Source: Burkholderiales bacterium
GTDB lineage: Bacteria; Pseudomonadota; Gammaproteobacteria; Burkholderiales; Burkholderiaceae_C
Reading direction: 5' to 3'
Assembly: GCA_947372465.1 (NCBI GenBank)
Contig: CANBTT010000002.1
Location: 90,544-154,543, forward strand
DNA: 64,000 bases
Below the pieces are notes generated by a model. That model was not told the DNA's origin, searched no databases, and saw only the letters and a program-made list of their open reading frames with translations. Every line of letters begins with the position of its first letter. Position 1 is the first letter of the stretch. Below are positions 26,190-35,100 of this stretch, piece after piece. The position numbers and the translations under genes were made by a program.

Positions 26190-26401
26190 GTTTTTGTATC
26201 CCGTGTGGGTGTTCTTTTAGCAATGAAACAAGAGCGCGAATGATACCTGTTTTAGGGCTTGATTCATACGGGCATTTCCCTGAGCAAAGGTCAAATTGGA
26301 GACCCCTGGTGGGCTTGGTTTTACCTGATATGTAGAGCGAATGCTTTGAGTTAGAGTTCAAGTCTCTTGGAAGCTCTTTGTTTTTTTGCGGGTTTTTTCA
26401 C

Positions 26402-27361
26402 ATGTCCAGATCATTCGTGCGACTCAAGTTTCAATTTCTGAGCTTGGCGTTTTTTTCTTTGATGGGCCTCGTGTGCGAGGCGGCCAACCTCAATTTGGTG
26501 GTGCCCACCACGCCTGCAGCAGGGCCTGATATCTTGGCGCGTATTTTGGCCAAGGAGCTCATTGCTCGTTTTGGGACCACTGTGGTGGTGGACAACAGGC
26601 CTGGAGCGAGCGGCAATATTGCCAACGAGTACGTTTCAAGATCGAAGCCCGATGGCTCAACTTTGCTTGTTGCCTCCACCAGCTTTGCACTCAATTCAGC
26701 GGTCAATCCCAATCAATCTTACGACCCGATCAAAGATTTTGTACCCATCGCCTTGCTGGGAACAGGAACCTTGTGTTTGGTCACACCAACCAGTTTGGCG
26801 CCCAATACGCTCAGTGAGTTTATCAATCTCTCAAAAGCCAGCCAACTTGATTATGCAACGCCTGGTAATGGCACACCTCAACACCTGTCCATGGAGTTGT
26901 TCAAACTGGAGGCGGGATTAAATTTGTTTCACATTCCTTTTAAGGCGGCCTCCAATGCCATCAACGATTTAACAGGCGGTCATGTCTCAGCAATGATTGT
27001 CCCCATGCACACGGTGTTGCCGCTGTACAAGGCTGGGAAACTAAAAATGTTGGCTGTGATGAGCAAAGAGCGCTCAGCACTGGCGCCAAACGTTCAGACA
27101 TTTAAAGAGCAAGGCTATCCGAAACTACAGGTCGATGTTTGGTACGCATTGCTTGCGCCTAAAGGCACAAGTGCCAGTGCGGCTCAGCAACTCAACGATC
27201 AAATCAATCAGATTTTGAAATCGGCGGACGTCACTTCCCAATTGGCCAACCATGGCATTGATGTTGCGGGAGGTTCTTCGTCTCAGTTGGGGGATCTTTT
27301 AATGACAGAGATGAGCCGTTGGAGCCAGGTGGTTAAAAGCGCGCACATTAAAGCCGATTGA
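26402..27361 (+). CDS. Tripartite tricarboxylate transporter substrate-binding protein (Bug family)
   Basis: A 319-residue Bug-family protein. ATG 26402 starts a signal peptide ending at GLVCEAANLNLVVP; the in-frame start at 26378 only lengthens it. Signatures: LNLVVPTTPAAGPDILARI, where the usual P-G-G loop is replaced by T-P-A-A-G; then VVVDNRPGASGNIANEYVSR, YATPGNGTPQHLSMELFK, and HIPFKAASNAINDLTGGHV. It is divergent from the VOC-led operon across a 212-base gap and stands alone. The altered loop next to the ligand pocket may indicate an unusual solute. Confidence 0.9.
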   Translation: MSRSFVRLKFQFLSLAFFSLMGLVCEAANLNLVVPTTPAAGPDILARILAKELIARFGTTVVVDNRPGASGNIANEYVSRSKPDGSTLLVASTSFALNSAVNPNQSYDPIKDFVPIALLGTGTLCLVTPTSLAPNTLSEFINLSKASQLDYATPGNGTPQHLSMELFKLEAGLNLFHIPFKAASNAINDLTGGHVSAMIVPMHTVLPLYKAGKLKMLAVMSKERSALAPNVQTFKEQGYPKLQVDVWYALLAPKGTSASAAQQLNDQINQILKSADVTSQLANHGIDVAGGSSSQLGDLLMTEMSRWSQVVKSAHIKAD

Positions 27362-27489
27362 TATTGACTTTGAGTTGACCAAACTGATCGACATGGACTT
27401 TAGATTTTCCCCAAATCCATGCGCTATTTATTTAATACGATGTATATTATGTTAAGTTATAAAAACACCCGCGACTTAGGATTGAAAGC

Positions 27490-28680
27490 ATGAACCCTCT
27501 TTGTACACAGGCTCTCAAAGGGTTTCTCTTCTTTCTTTGTTTGTCCTCTATCGCCCAAGTCCAGGCCTTCGCCACTGAACAGATCCATCCACCCGCAGCA
27601 CAGAGTCAAGCCGCCCAAGAATTCATCAGCCGTGATCACTTCGTCACGCATCGTTCCACCTTGCTTTCAAATTTGAATCAGCCAGTGGGAATTTTTGTTC
27701 GAGAAAAAGTCTTGCATCGTTATGCGAACTCTAAGCGGCCTGTCGTTCTATTCGTTCACGGTGCCACGGTCCCAAGCGTCCCGGATTTTGATTTGAACTT
27801 TGAAGATTACAACTGGATGGCTTACTTGGCCCGCCGAGGCTTTAGGGTCTATGCAATGGATTTAAGTGGTTATGGCGTATCGCCCAGGCCCTTGATGGAT
27901 GATCCTTGCCAAGTGGCTCCTCAGTACCGTGAAAGTTTGAATCAGGAGGTGGCCTCTGTCGTTTGTAAAACCCATTCAGGACACGAATTCAACACGATTC
28001 ACGACGATTGGGCTGAAATCGACACGGTGGTCGACCATCTCAGGCGCACCAATCGTCTTAAGACCATCGACATGGTCGGTTGGTCAGCTGGTGGCCCTAG
28101 AGTGGGTGGTTATTTGGCCAAGCACCCTGAAAAAGTTGCTCGGGCCATGCTTTATGCACCCAGTCCCACATTGAACAAAGATCCACAGAAACAAGCCCCT
28201 CTTGGCCATGCTGTGTCCTTGCAGTCGCGCGAAGACTTTGAGCTCAAGCGCTGGGATCCAGATGTTCGGTGTTCCAATCAGGTCACACAAAAGGCGCGTG
28301 ATGCAGTTTGGTCTGAAGTGATGAAATGGGATTCAACGGGCGCCGTTTGGGGCCCCAAAGATGTAGGTGTCATGCGAGGACGAATTGCCAGTCAATTCAA
28401 CTGGACACCCGAGATGGCTCAAAAAGTGGTCACCCCAACGCTCGTTGTTGTCGGTGAATTTGACCGCTTGGCTGAAAGAAAATCTGTCTACGATCAAATC
28501 TCATCCAAGCAAAAGGTGTTCGTTGGTGTTGACTGTGCCTCACACTTTATGCTTTGGGAAAAGCAACGCCACATCTTGCATCAGACGTCCTTTGAGTGGT
28601 TTGGCAAGGGCACCATCCAGGGTCGTTCTGATGGGGTTTTCACTGTCGATGAAGCTCAACAATTTAGATTGATCAGGTGA
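27490..28680 (+). CDS. Secreted alpha/beta hydrolase
   Basis: A 396-residue hydrolase with signal peptide FLFFLCLSSIAQVQAFA. The core: VLFVHGATVPSVPDFD (oxyanion HGA), YAMDLSGYGVSPRP, MVGWSAGGPRVGGYLAKHPE with Ser in G-W-S-A-G, LVVVGEFDRLAERK with the acid, and VDCASHFMLWEKQ with the His. The class resembles haloalkane-dehalogenase/epoxide-hydrolase-like esterases, but no specific activity can be assigned. The 60 bases before it are very AT-rich (27425-27470), a plausible promoter region. It converges on the ankyrin gene 20 bases away. Confidence 0.87.
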   Translation: MNPLCTQALKGFLFFLCLSSIAQVQAFATEQIHPPAAQSQAAQEFISRDHFVTHRSTLLSNLNQPVGIFVREKVLHRYANSKRPVVLFVHGATVPSVPDFDLNFEDYNWMAYLARRGFRVYAMDLSGYGVSPRPLMDDPCQVAPQYRESLNQEVASVVCKTHSGHEFNTIHDDWAEIDTVVDHLRRTNRLKTIDMVGWSAGGPRVGGYLAKHPEKVARAMLYAPSPTLNKDPQKQAPLGHAVSLQSREDFELKRWDPDVRCSNQVTQKARDAVWSEVMKWDSTGAVWGPKDVGVMRGRIASQFNWTPEMAQKVVTPTLVVVGEFDRLAERKSVYDQISSKQKVFVGVDCASHFMLWEKQRHILHQTSFEWFGKGTIQGRSDGVFTVDEAQQFRLIR

Positions 28681-28699
28681 GTTTTTGCGCTCCCACGGT

Positions 28700-29383
28700 T
28701 CATTTGTTTTTCTCGCGCCAAGCCTTCAAATAGGCCTTGATCAATTCAAAACTCTCATTTTGTTTTTCTCGAGCCGCAAAATCCATGGCAGACATGTCCT
28801 TGTCATTGATCAAGCTGGGATCGGCGCCCTCTTCAAGCAAGACTTTGCAAGCCAAGGGGTTGCTTGAATACCCAGCGGCCATCATCAATGGGGTCGTTCC
28901 GTTTGGAGATGCTGTGTCAATGTAGGCGTTTGCTTCCAACAACAAACGAATCATCTCTATGTTTCCCTTGCTGGCGGCATAGTGCAAGGGTGTCCAACCT
29001 GGTTTGTTCACGTCTGCCCCTTGATCCATCAAGAGTTTGGCGGTTTCCAGGTAACCCTTGATGCTTGCGATCATGAGGGGCGTTTCATCGTGTTCATTGC
29101 GATCATCGATGGGCATGCCTTTCGTTAAGATCAGCACTTTCGCCGCCTTCAAGGCGCCCGCGTTCAGTGCCACAAACAAGCCGTTGATGCCCTTCTCATT
29201 GGGCGTCCTTGGATCGAAACCTCGGTTCAACAGGTTGGAAATTGACCAGTCATCGTCCTTCGCGATGGCGCTGAAATAGTCCTCATAGGAGCCGGCTTGG
29301 CAAGTCAGTGAGGCGCAGGCCAAGAGACCAACGAGCACTAAAAAAAATGAATTTTTTAACTTTAAGAGCATTTTATAAGCCAT
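28700..29383 (-). CDS. Exported ankyrin-repeat protein
   Basis: A 227-residue protein with a signal peptide (FFLVLVGLLACASLTCQAG) followed by ankyrin repeats across about residues 60-215: DETPLMIASIKGYLETAKLL, GWTPLHYAASKGNIEMIRLL and GTTPLMMAAGYSSNPLACKV are clear units. The C-terminus is charged (AWREKNK). Ankyrin repeats bind other proteins; the partner here is unknown, and a periplasmic site is inferred from the signal peptide. ATG 29383 and ATG 29371 are both possible starts. No operon partner: it converges with the secreted hydrolase, and tatD lies 64 bases upstream of its... start region on the same strand side, reading the same way. Confidence 0.87.
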   Translation of the reverse strand: MAYKMLLKLKNSFFLVLVGLLACASLTCQAGSYEDYFSAIAKDDDWSISNLLNRGFDPRTPNEKGINGLFVALNAGALKAAKVLILTKGMPIDDRNEHDETPLMIASIKGYLETAKLLMDQGADVNKPGWTPLHYAASKGNIEMIRLLLEANAYIDTASPNGTTPLMMAAGYSSNPLACKVLLEEGADPSLINDKDMSAMDFAAREKQNESFELIKAYLKAWREKNK

Positions 29384-29447
29384 TGAATTTAAATAGGTTT
29401 ATTTCTTTTCTTAATCAATTACTTTAAGATGGTTCGTGTTCGTCATC

Positions 29448-30239
29448 TCAGCGAGCAAGTTGAAACAAGTTCTCAAAATTGCTGCTGGTGTGGTGTGCAA
29501 CTTCTTCCACACTGACGCCCTTTAAAAGGGCTATTTCTTGCGCAACAAAGGGCACATAACTGGGGTTGTTGGTCTTGCCTCTGTGGGGACTGGGCGCCAA
29601 ATAGGGACTATCGGTTTCAATCAGCATGCGCTCCAAGGGCACCCATTTGGCGACCTCTTTGATCTCTTTGGCATTTTTAAACGTGACGATGCCAGAAAAG
29701 GAGATGTAAAAGCCCAAATCAAGGGCCGCTTTTGCAACCTCCATGCTCTCTGTAAAGCAATGAAAGACACCACCAACGCTGCCCGATTGACCATCTTCGC
29801 CCTCTTCCTTGAGGATGCTCAAGGTGTCGACTGAGGCCTCACGGGTGTGAATGATCAAAGGCAGTTTGCTTTCCTGCGCAAAACGAATGTGCGTTCTAAA
29901 GCGCTCTCTTTGCCAGTGCATGTCTAGAACACTTCGCCCATTTAAGCGGTAGTAGTCCAGTCCCGTCTCACCAATGCCGACCACTTTGCCCCGGTTCACG
30001 CGGGCGCGAAAGTCCTCTAAACTGGGCTCTTGAACCTCATCTTCATCGGGGTGAACGCCCAAGGTGCACCAAAAATTGTCGTACGCCTGCGCCAAGCCCT
30101 GAACCGAGTCAAATGTTTCTAATTTTGTGCTGATGATCAACGCTCTGTCGACAAGTGCATTTTGCATGTCTTGTCGAATTTGTGCCATTTGAGGTTCAAA
30201 TTCTGGGTAATTTAAATGGCAATGTGAGTCGACAAACAT
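29448..30239 (-). CDS. tatD: TatD family metal-dependent deoxyribonuclease
   Basis: A 263-residue TIM-barrel hydrolase of the TatD family. Metal and active-site motifs in order: DSHCHLNYPEF (H-x-H), GIGETGLDYYRLN (Glu), PLIIHTREASVDT (His), GVFHCFTESME (His) and LIETDSPYLAPSP (Asp). Members are 3'-5' DNases acting in DNA repair or turnover. It follows holB and tmk on the same strand, a familiar arrangement. In many relatives a PilZ gene lies between holB and tatD; here the 71-base gap holds none. Confidence 0.93.
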   Translation of the reverse strand: MFVDSHCHLNYPEFEPQMAQIRQDMQNALVDRALIISTKLETFDSVQGLAQAYDNFWCTLGVHPDEDEVQEPSLEDFRARVNRGKVVGIGETGLDYYRLNGRSVLDMHWQRERFRTHIRFAQESKLPLIIHTREASVDTLSILKEEGEDGQSGSVGGVFHCFTESMEVAKAALDLGFYISFSGIVTFKNAKEIKEVAKWVPLERMLIETDSPYLAPSPHRGKTNNPSYVPFVAQEIALLKGVSVEEVAHHTSSNFENLFQLAR

Positions 30240-30310
30240 GGTGATAAAAGGCGTCTAAGGGGGGTCAATGAACAAAAGTGCGGCAAAAAACACTGGAATG
30301 TTAAAGCCTG

Positions 30311-31309
30311 TCAATGCTTCATCAAAAAGTGCTTTGCTTGGGAGACCAGGGCCTCTTGCATCAAGCCCAGGTTGTAGGGGTGGTTGGCCGTTTGTGCGGA
30401 GGTGATCAGTGATTTTGACCACTCGCTCAAGGCCTCAAAAGTGGCTTTCTTGGGCAAGGCTTTGGGTGCAAAGTATCTTGGCTCGGCCCCTTGAGCCAGA
30501 CACATCATGTCATAGCAAATTTTTTGTAAGAGCGTCACCGTTTGCGGACCGCTGAATTCTTTTAAGAGACTGACACTGCCAGAGGCCACTGAGGTGGGCA
30601 AACGCTGCCAATCCTCTGGGCCAAGACCTGAATGGTGGGCCATGTCTAGGGCGTCCACGGGACGTTGACCCGTGGCTTGAAGCCAAACCAGCGCGTGCTC
30701 TTGACTGAGTCCCTTGTCCATCAACCATTGAAGACTTTCTTCATGGCTGGGCCAAGCCATGGTGTAGGTTTGACAGCGCGATCGGATGGTGGGCAAGAGC
30801 ATGTGAGAGGCACTGGTGCTCAGGACAAATTTAAAGCCCTCGGGCGGCTCCTCCAGCGTTTTCAAGAGTGTGTTGGCGGTCACATGGTTCATGCGTTCTG
30901 CAGGATAGACCATGGCCACCTTGCCGCTCAAGCCAGAGCGCGTGCTTTGGCTGAAGGTGATCAACTCACGACACGCTTCTACCTTGATCTCTTTGCTGGG
31001 TTTTCTTTCTTTCTTTTCAAGCTCTCTTTGTACCTTTTCATTCAAAGGCCAATCGAGCTCCATCATGTCAACCTCGGGCATCAAAGCAAAGAAATCGGGG
31101 TTGGTGCGTACATCAAAGCCGTGGCAACTGCTGCATTGGTGACAGGCCCCTGTCGGCTTGGGTGCTTCACACAACCAGGCCTTGGCCAAATGAACGGCCA
31201 ATTCATATTGACCAAGACCGGATGGGCCCTGGATCAACCAAGCGTGTCCCTTTTGCGCCAACAAATGGGTGAGTTGTCGGCCAAGCCAAGGATAGATTGC
31301 GTCTTTCAA
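30311..31309 (-). CDS. holB: DNA polymerase III subunit delta' (clamp loader)
   Basis: A 332-residue AAA+ clamp-loader subunit. YPWLGRQLTHLLAQKGHAWL is the usual N-terminus, then LIQGPSGLGQYELAVHLAK in the P-loop position, and CHQCSSCHGFDVRTNPDFF as the zinc module. VEACRELITFSQSTRSGLSG, HVTANTLLKTLEEPPEGFKF and STSASHMLLPTIRSRCQ are delta'/gamma-family motifs. The P-loop has Gln-Tyr where ATPases have Lys-Ser/Thr, consistent with a non-ATPase delta' role. The frame opens at 31405, but I chose TTG 31309: it overlaps the tmk stop (TTGA) and has GGAGAAAAGG upstream. Confidence 0.9.
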   Translation of the reverse strand: MKDAIYPWLGRQLTHLLAQKGHAWLIQGPSGLGQYELAVHLAKAWLCEAPKPTGACHQCSSCHGFDVRTNPDFFALMPEVDMMELDWPLNEKVQRELEKKERKPSKEIKVEACRELITFSQSTRSGLSGKVAMVYPAERMNHVTANTLLKTLEEPPEGFKFVLSTSASHMLLPTIRSRCQTYTMAWPSHEESLQWLMDKGLSQEHALVWLQATGQRPVDALDMAHHSGLGPEDWQRLPTSVASGSVSLLKEFSGPQTVTLLQKICYDMMCLAQGAEPRYFAPKALPKKATFEALSEWSKSLITSAQTANHPYNLGLMQEALVSQAKHFLMKH

Positions 31310-31998
31310 GTCCTTTTCTCCGATGGCGAAGTGGTCAAATCGACCGTGGGCACCACGATGCTGAGCCACCCCTTGGCAAGCAAGCCACGGGTGAGTTGCT
31401 GCCACACCTCGTGCTTGGTTTTGGAGGCATCAATCTTTAAGAATCGGGCCGGTGACTCTGCCTGGCGTTTTCCATAAGCGGCCTGAACCAAGCTGAAAAA
31501 CTCGGCATTCTGCGACTCAAAACGGTCCGGCGTTCGTGCTTGAACGAGCCGTTGAGCGGCCACCTGGGGGTCGAGATCAAACCACACCGTCAAATCGGGC
31601 TCGCTCAATGTGTTGGAATCCAATTCTTTTGATTGAACCCACTGCTCGAGTTGCTTTAAAACCTCCCAAGAGACCCCCCTGCCCCCGCCTTGGTAGGCAA
31701 AGGTGGCGTCGGTGAAACGGTCACACAAGACCACATGGCCTTTGGCCAAGGCGGGCTCAATGACCGTTTTCAAATGGTCCCTGCGGGCCGCAAAAGCAAT
31801 CAATGACTCCGTCAGGGGGTCCATTTGGGCGTTGAGCAAAAGAGCTCGCAAAGATTCGGCCAAGGGCGTGCCCCCAGGTTCCCGGGTCATGGTGACCGTG
31901 CGGCCTTGCTGTTCAAATGTTTTGGCCAAGCTCTCGATGTGGGTGGACTTGCCCGCACCATCAATGCCCTCAAAACTGATCCATAGTCCCTGGCTCAT
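31306..31998 (-). CDS. tmk: Thymidylate kinase
   Basis: A 230-residue dTMP kinase making dTDP for DNA synthesis. FEGIDGAGKSTHIESLAK is the P-loop, TMTREPGGTPLAESLRALLL the substrate loop, and VVLCDRFTDATFAYQGGGRG the D-R-(F/Y) dTMP-binding motif. The C-terminus is slightly extended. The stop codon overlaps the holB start by a shared TTGA, so the two are translationally coupled. Confidence 0.95.
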   Translation of the reverse strand: MSQGLWISFEGIDGAGKSTHIESLAKTFEQQGRTVTMTREPGGTPLAESLRALLLNAQMDPLTESLIAFAARRDHLKTVIEPALAKGHVVLCDRFTDATFAYQGGGRGVSWEVLKQLEQWVQSKELDSNTLSEPDLTVWFDLDPQVAAQRLVQARTPDRFESQNAEFFSLVQAAYGKRQAESPARFLKIDASKTKHEVWQQLTRGLLAKGWLSIVVPTVDLTTSPSEKRT

Positions 31999-32171
31999 TG
32001 TGTTGCTTGGTCGTTGAAGGGGTAAATAGAAATTGTTCGCATGGAAGGGTTTGATTTTAGTTGGTTTTAAGTGCTTTTACGAACGATAAAAAACCGCACT
32101 TTTCCTTACAATGGATGAAAACGGGTGCAGTTGAGTTGTTTTTAACTGTGCCCTCCCATTGAGAGGCATTC

Positions 32172-32747
32172 ATGTTTGGTCATATTTTTAGTCTTTTGAT
32201 TGAGGTTTTGGCAAGCGTAGTGGCGAGCGCAGCCCTTTTAAGGATGTATTTGCAGTTTCACTTCATCCCCTTGTCGCTCAAGTCAGGCAATCCTTTTGCG
32301 CCGTTCTTGTTTGCCTCTACCAATTGGCTGGTCATCCCTTTAAGAAGAGTGACGCCCACTTGGGGGCGTTTGGACATCGCGAGTCTATTGGGTGCTTATC
32401 TTGTGATGGTGCTGAAATGTGCGGCCCTGGTGGCTTTGGGGCAGTTGAGTGCTGAGCCATTGGCGCTCTTGATCGACTCGGTGTATGCCCTTCTAAGTTT
32501 GATCTTGTCATGTTTGTCAAGTTTGACCATTGCGTATGCATTGCTCTCCTGGATACAAAGAGACACGCCAGTTTTTGACCTCTTGAGTCGAATGGTCTTG
32601 CCTTTGCTTGTGCCCATCAGAAGAAAATTGCCATCGGTGGGGGGCTTGGACCTCTCGGTTTTCTTTTTGCTGATCTTGCTTCAGATCTTTGAAATTGTTT
32701 TAAGAGACGGGCACATTCAGTTGCTCAGACTCATTTGGAACGCCTAG
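32172..32747 (+). CDS. YggT family membrane protein
   Basis: A 191-residue integral membrane protein with two YGGT modules: LLRMYLQFHFIPLSLKSGNP plus LVIPLRRVTPTWGRLDIASL in the first, and ALLSWIQRDTPVFDLLSRMV plus LLVPIRRKLPSVGGLDLSVF in the second. The P-(I/L)-R-R-x-x-P-x-x-G-x-L-D signature is present twice. The function is poorly known; roles in osmotic response and cell division have been suggested for relatives. It is a lone + strand gene between tmk and mltG, converging on mltG with 23 bases between stops. Confidence 0.9.
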   Translation: MFGHIFSLLIEVLASVVASAALLRMYLQFHFIPLSLKSGNPFAPFLFASTNWLVIPLRRVTPTWGRLDIASLLGAYLVMVLKCAALVALGQLSAEPLALLIDSVYALLSLILSCLSSLTIAYALLSWIQRDTPVFDLLSRMVLPLLVPIRRKLPSVGGLDLSVFFLLILLQIFEIVLRDGHIQLLRLIWNA

Positions 32748-32770
32748 ACGCACATTTTTGAGCCTGCGCA

Positions 32771-33850
32771 TCAGTGCAAATGTCGCTGGTAGCGATTGAC
32801 CGCTTGATTGTGTTCTTCAAGCGTTTCGCTGAAATAGCTTGAGCCATCGCCTTTGGCTACAAAGTAAAGCGCGCGACTGCTTTGGGGATGAAGGGCCGCA
32901 TTCAAGGCGGCTTTTCCTGGCATGGCAATGGGCGTTGGTGGCAAACCTCGGCGGGTGTAGGTGTTCCAAGGGTGGTCGGTTTTAAGATCTTTTTTGGTCA
33001 AGTTGCCATTGAAGCTTTGCCCCAAGCCATAGATCACTGTGGGATCGGTTTGCAAGGGCATGCCAATTTGAAGTCGGTTGTGAAAAACGCTTGAAATCAT
33101 TGGGCGGTCTTTGGCCATCCCCGTTTCCTTCTCGACGATGGAGGCCAAGATCAGGGCTTCCTCTGGGTTGGCGAGGACAAGGTTGGGCAAGCGCTCATTC
33201 CAAGCCTTTTGCAACTGATGGTCCATGGCCTTTTTGGCTCTGGCCAAGACTTTGAGGTCCGAGGTGTTTTTGCCAAAAGTGTAGGTGTCTGGATAAAAAC
33301 GACCTTCTGCCGTTTTGCCATTTGTGGCAATGCGAGACAAAATTTCTTCATCGCTCAGTGCAGCGCTGTCGTGCTTTAATCCATCCGATTTGTTCAATGC
33401 GTTTCTAAATTGATGAAAGGTCCATCCCTCAACCAAGGTGACGGATTTAAGGCTTTCATCTCCTCGCGTGATTTTTTGCAGAAAATCCCAAGGGCTCACC
33501 TCTTGGGCAATTTCATAACTTCCTGCCTTGATGTCCTTGGCTTGACCTGAGAGTCTAAAGAGCCAATAGACATAGGTGGCATTGATCTCTAGACCGCCCT
33601 CTTGCGCCAAGGCAATGATTTGACGCACAGTGGCGCCCGCTTCAATGTCCAAATCCACGGTGTTTCGACCCGCTTGGTGCGCCATGGGCAAGAGCGCCAA
33701 GCCCAAAAGGTAAGCGCACAGCGCCAGCAAAGCGATGAGGCTCAAGAGCAAGCTGCGCATGACGCGACCACTCTCTTGAGTGCCACGCTTTGAAGCAGGG
33801 ATCCGCTGACTGCCTTTTTTAGGATCCCATTTTGGGGGCTTGGATTTCAT
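32771..33850 (-). CDS. mltG: Endolytic peptidoglycan transglycosylase MltG
   Basis: A 359-residue inner-membrane lytic transglycosylase that cuts nascent glycan strands and so limits their length. One N-terminal transmembrane helix (LLLSLIALLALCAYLLGLAL) is followed by a LysM-like part (VDLDIEAGATVRQIIALAQ) and the YceG domain. ALILASIVEKETGMAKDRPM carries the catalytic Glu, then SVFHNRLQIGMPLQTDPTVI and TYTRRGLPPTPIAMPGKAA. ATG 33850 is preferred to the GTG one codon earlier. Divergent from ygfZ, a conserved arrangement. Confidence 0.94.
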   Translation of the reverse strand: MKSKPPKWDPKKGSQRIPASKRGTQESGRVMRSLLLSLIALLALCAYLLGLALLPMAHQAGRNTVDLDIEAGATVRQIIALAQEGGLEINATYVYWLFRLSGQAKDIKAGSYEIAQEVSPWDFLQKITRGDESLKSVTLVEGWTFHQFRNALNKSDGLKHDSAALSDEEILSRIATNGKTAEGRFYPDTYTFGKNTSDLKVLARAKKAMDHQLQKAWNERLPNLVLANPEEALILASIVEKETGMAKDRPMISSVFHNRLQIGMPLQTDPTVIYGLGQSFNGNLTKKDLKTDHPWNTYTRRGLPPTPIAMPGKAALNAALHPQSSRALYFVAKGDGSSYFSETLEEHNQAVNRYQRHLH

Positions 33851-34035
33851 CACAGATTTAAAATGAAATGGTGGGCTGACACATGGAAAGTCTAGCCATG
33901 AAAAGGCACAAGGGCTTCATCGTGAGATGAGTTTTGTTATGATGCCATCATAAGGTATCTTTTAGGCGCGCTCTTAAAATATCCGGCCAAGCCCCCCTTT
34001 TTTTATGATCTTCCTTACAGAGTTTCAAAATTTTG

Positions 34036-35034
34036 ATGCAGATTCCTTTTTTTGAGCCCGAGCACTTTAATGGTGCGGTTGAGTTGAGTCATCTGGGTAT
34101 TGTTGAATGCCAAGGCGCCGATGCCTGTCATTTTCTTCACCAACAGTTGACCCAAGAGATGATGGAGTTACCTCCAGGTTCGAGCACCATGGCTGGTTTT
34201 TGCAATGCAAAGGGTCGTTTGCAAGCCTCTATGGTGGTCGTGAAGGATTCCAATGAGCGGCTTTATTTGATCATGAAAAAGGATCTTCTTGAACGAACGC
34301 TTAAGCGTTTGTCCATGTTTGTGTTGCGTGCCAAAGTGAAATTGATGGACGTGAGTGCCGCCTATTCTTTAATTGGCGCCATGGGGGAGCATGAACTGAA
34401 TCAAAGCCATTCAAATGGGGACTTTAAAATCAAGGCGCCATTGCAAGCGGTCTTGGGCTTGAGTCGAACACTTTTGGCGCTCCCCAAAAGCATTGATCAA
34501 AACAAATTTCATGCCCTGTTCAATGAGGGAACCATGACACAGGAGAAATGGCTCTTTTGTGAAATTTTAAGTGGTGTGGCCTGGGTGGAAGAAAAAACCT
34601 TTGAGCATTTTGTGCCTCAAATGCTCAACTTTGAGTCAACAGGTGCAGTCAGTTTTAAAAAAGGTTGTTACCCAGGACAAGAGGTCGTGGCCAGGAGTCA
34701 ATTCAGAGGGACGCTCAAAAGAAGAACAAGCATCGTTTTTTCTAAAGAGCCTTTGCATGTCGGCATGGAGATCTTTAGCGCTTTACATGCAACCGAGTCT
34801 TGTGCAGAGATCTTGCAGGTCAGTCCATTTGAAGGCTTTCACTGGGCTTTGGCTTCTTTTCAAATAGACAGTTTAATGAGAGCCATTGATCCAAAGAGTA
34901 GGCCAGACATGTTCAGTGATTTTTTAAAGAAAGAATCATTTTGGACCCACTGCTTTGGACTTGGTGCTGGGATGAATGAGCTTGTGGATCTGGGATTTTA
35001 TCCACTGCCCTACGCTTTGCTAGAGGATATCTAA
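34036..35034 (+). CDS. ygfZ: Folate-binding protein YgfZ (Fe-S cluster maintenance)
   Basis: A 332-residue tetrahydrofolate-binding protein of the GcvT/IBA57 group that helps make or repair certain Fe-S proteins. The hallmark KKGCYPGQEVVAR (K-G-C-Y-x-G-Q-E) lies near residue 215. Upstream parts include HFLHQQLTQEMMEL and CNAKGRLQASMVVV. ATG 34036 is used; the TTG one codon earlier adds nothing. It faces mltG over 185 bases and is followed by a strong hairpin at 35041. Confidence 0.92.
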   Translation: MQIPFFEPEHFNGAVELSHLGIVECQGADACHFLHQQLTQEMMELPPGSSTMAGFCNAKGRLQASMVVVKDSNERLYLIMKKDLLERTLKRLSMFVLRAKVKLMDVSAAYSLIGAMGEHELNQSHSNGDFKIKAPLQAVLGLSRTLLALPKSIDQNKFHALFNEGTMTQEKWLFCEILSGVAWVEEKTFEHFVPQMLNFESTGAVSFKKGCYPGQEVVARSQFRGTLKRRTSIVFSKEPLHVGMEIFSALHATESCAEILQVSPFEGFHWALASFQIDSLMRAIDPKSRPDMFSDFLKKESFWTHCFGLGAGMNELVDLGFYPLPYALLEDI

Positions 35035-35040
35035 GTGAAG

Positions 35041-35071
35041 ACGACCCCGTCTGATCAAGAATCGGGGTCGT
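35041..35071. terminator. Strong hairpin between convergent genes
   Basis: ACGACCCCG (35041-35049) and CGGGGTCGT (35063-35071) form a perfect 9-bp GC-rich stem, with a 13-base loop that can pair further (GAT/ATC). It starts 6 bases after the ygfZ stop and lies before the stop of the convergent MXKDX gene at 35101. It lacks a T-run on either strand, so it may be a transcript-end stabiliser rather than a simple intrinsic terminator. Confidence 0.55.
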
Positions 35072-35100
35072 GAAGGCGTTTAACTGATAGGCATTGAGTT

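Noticed and set aside
30665..31477. Plus-strand open frame of 270 codons opposite holB and tmk
   Set aside because: Antisense to two conserved housekeeping genes, with low-complexity translation.
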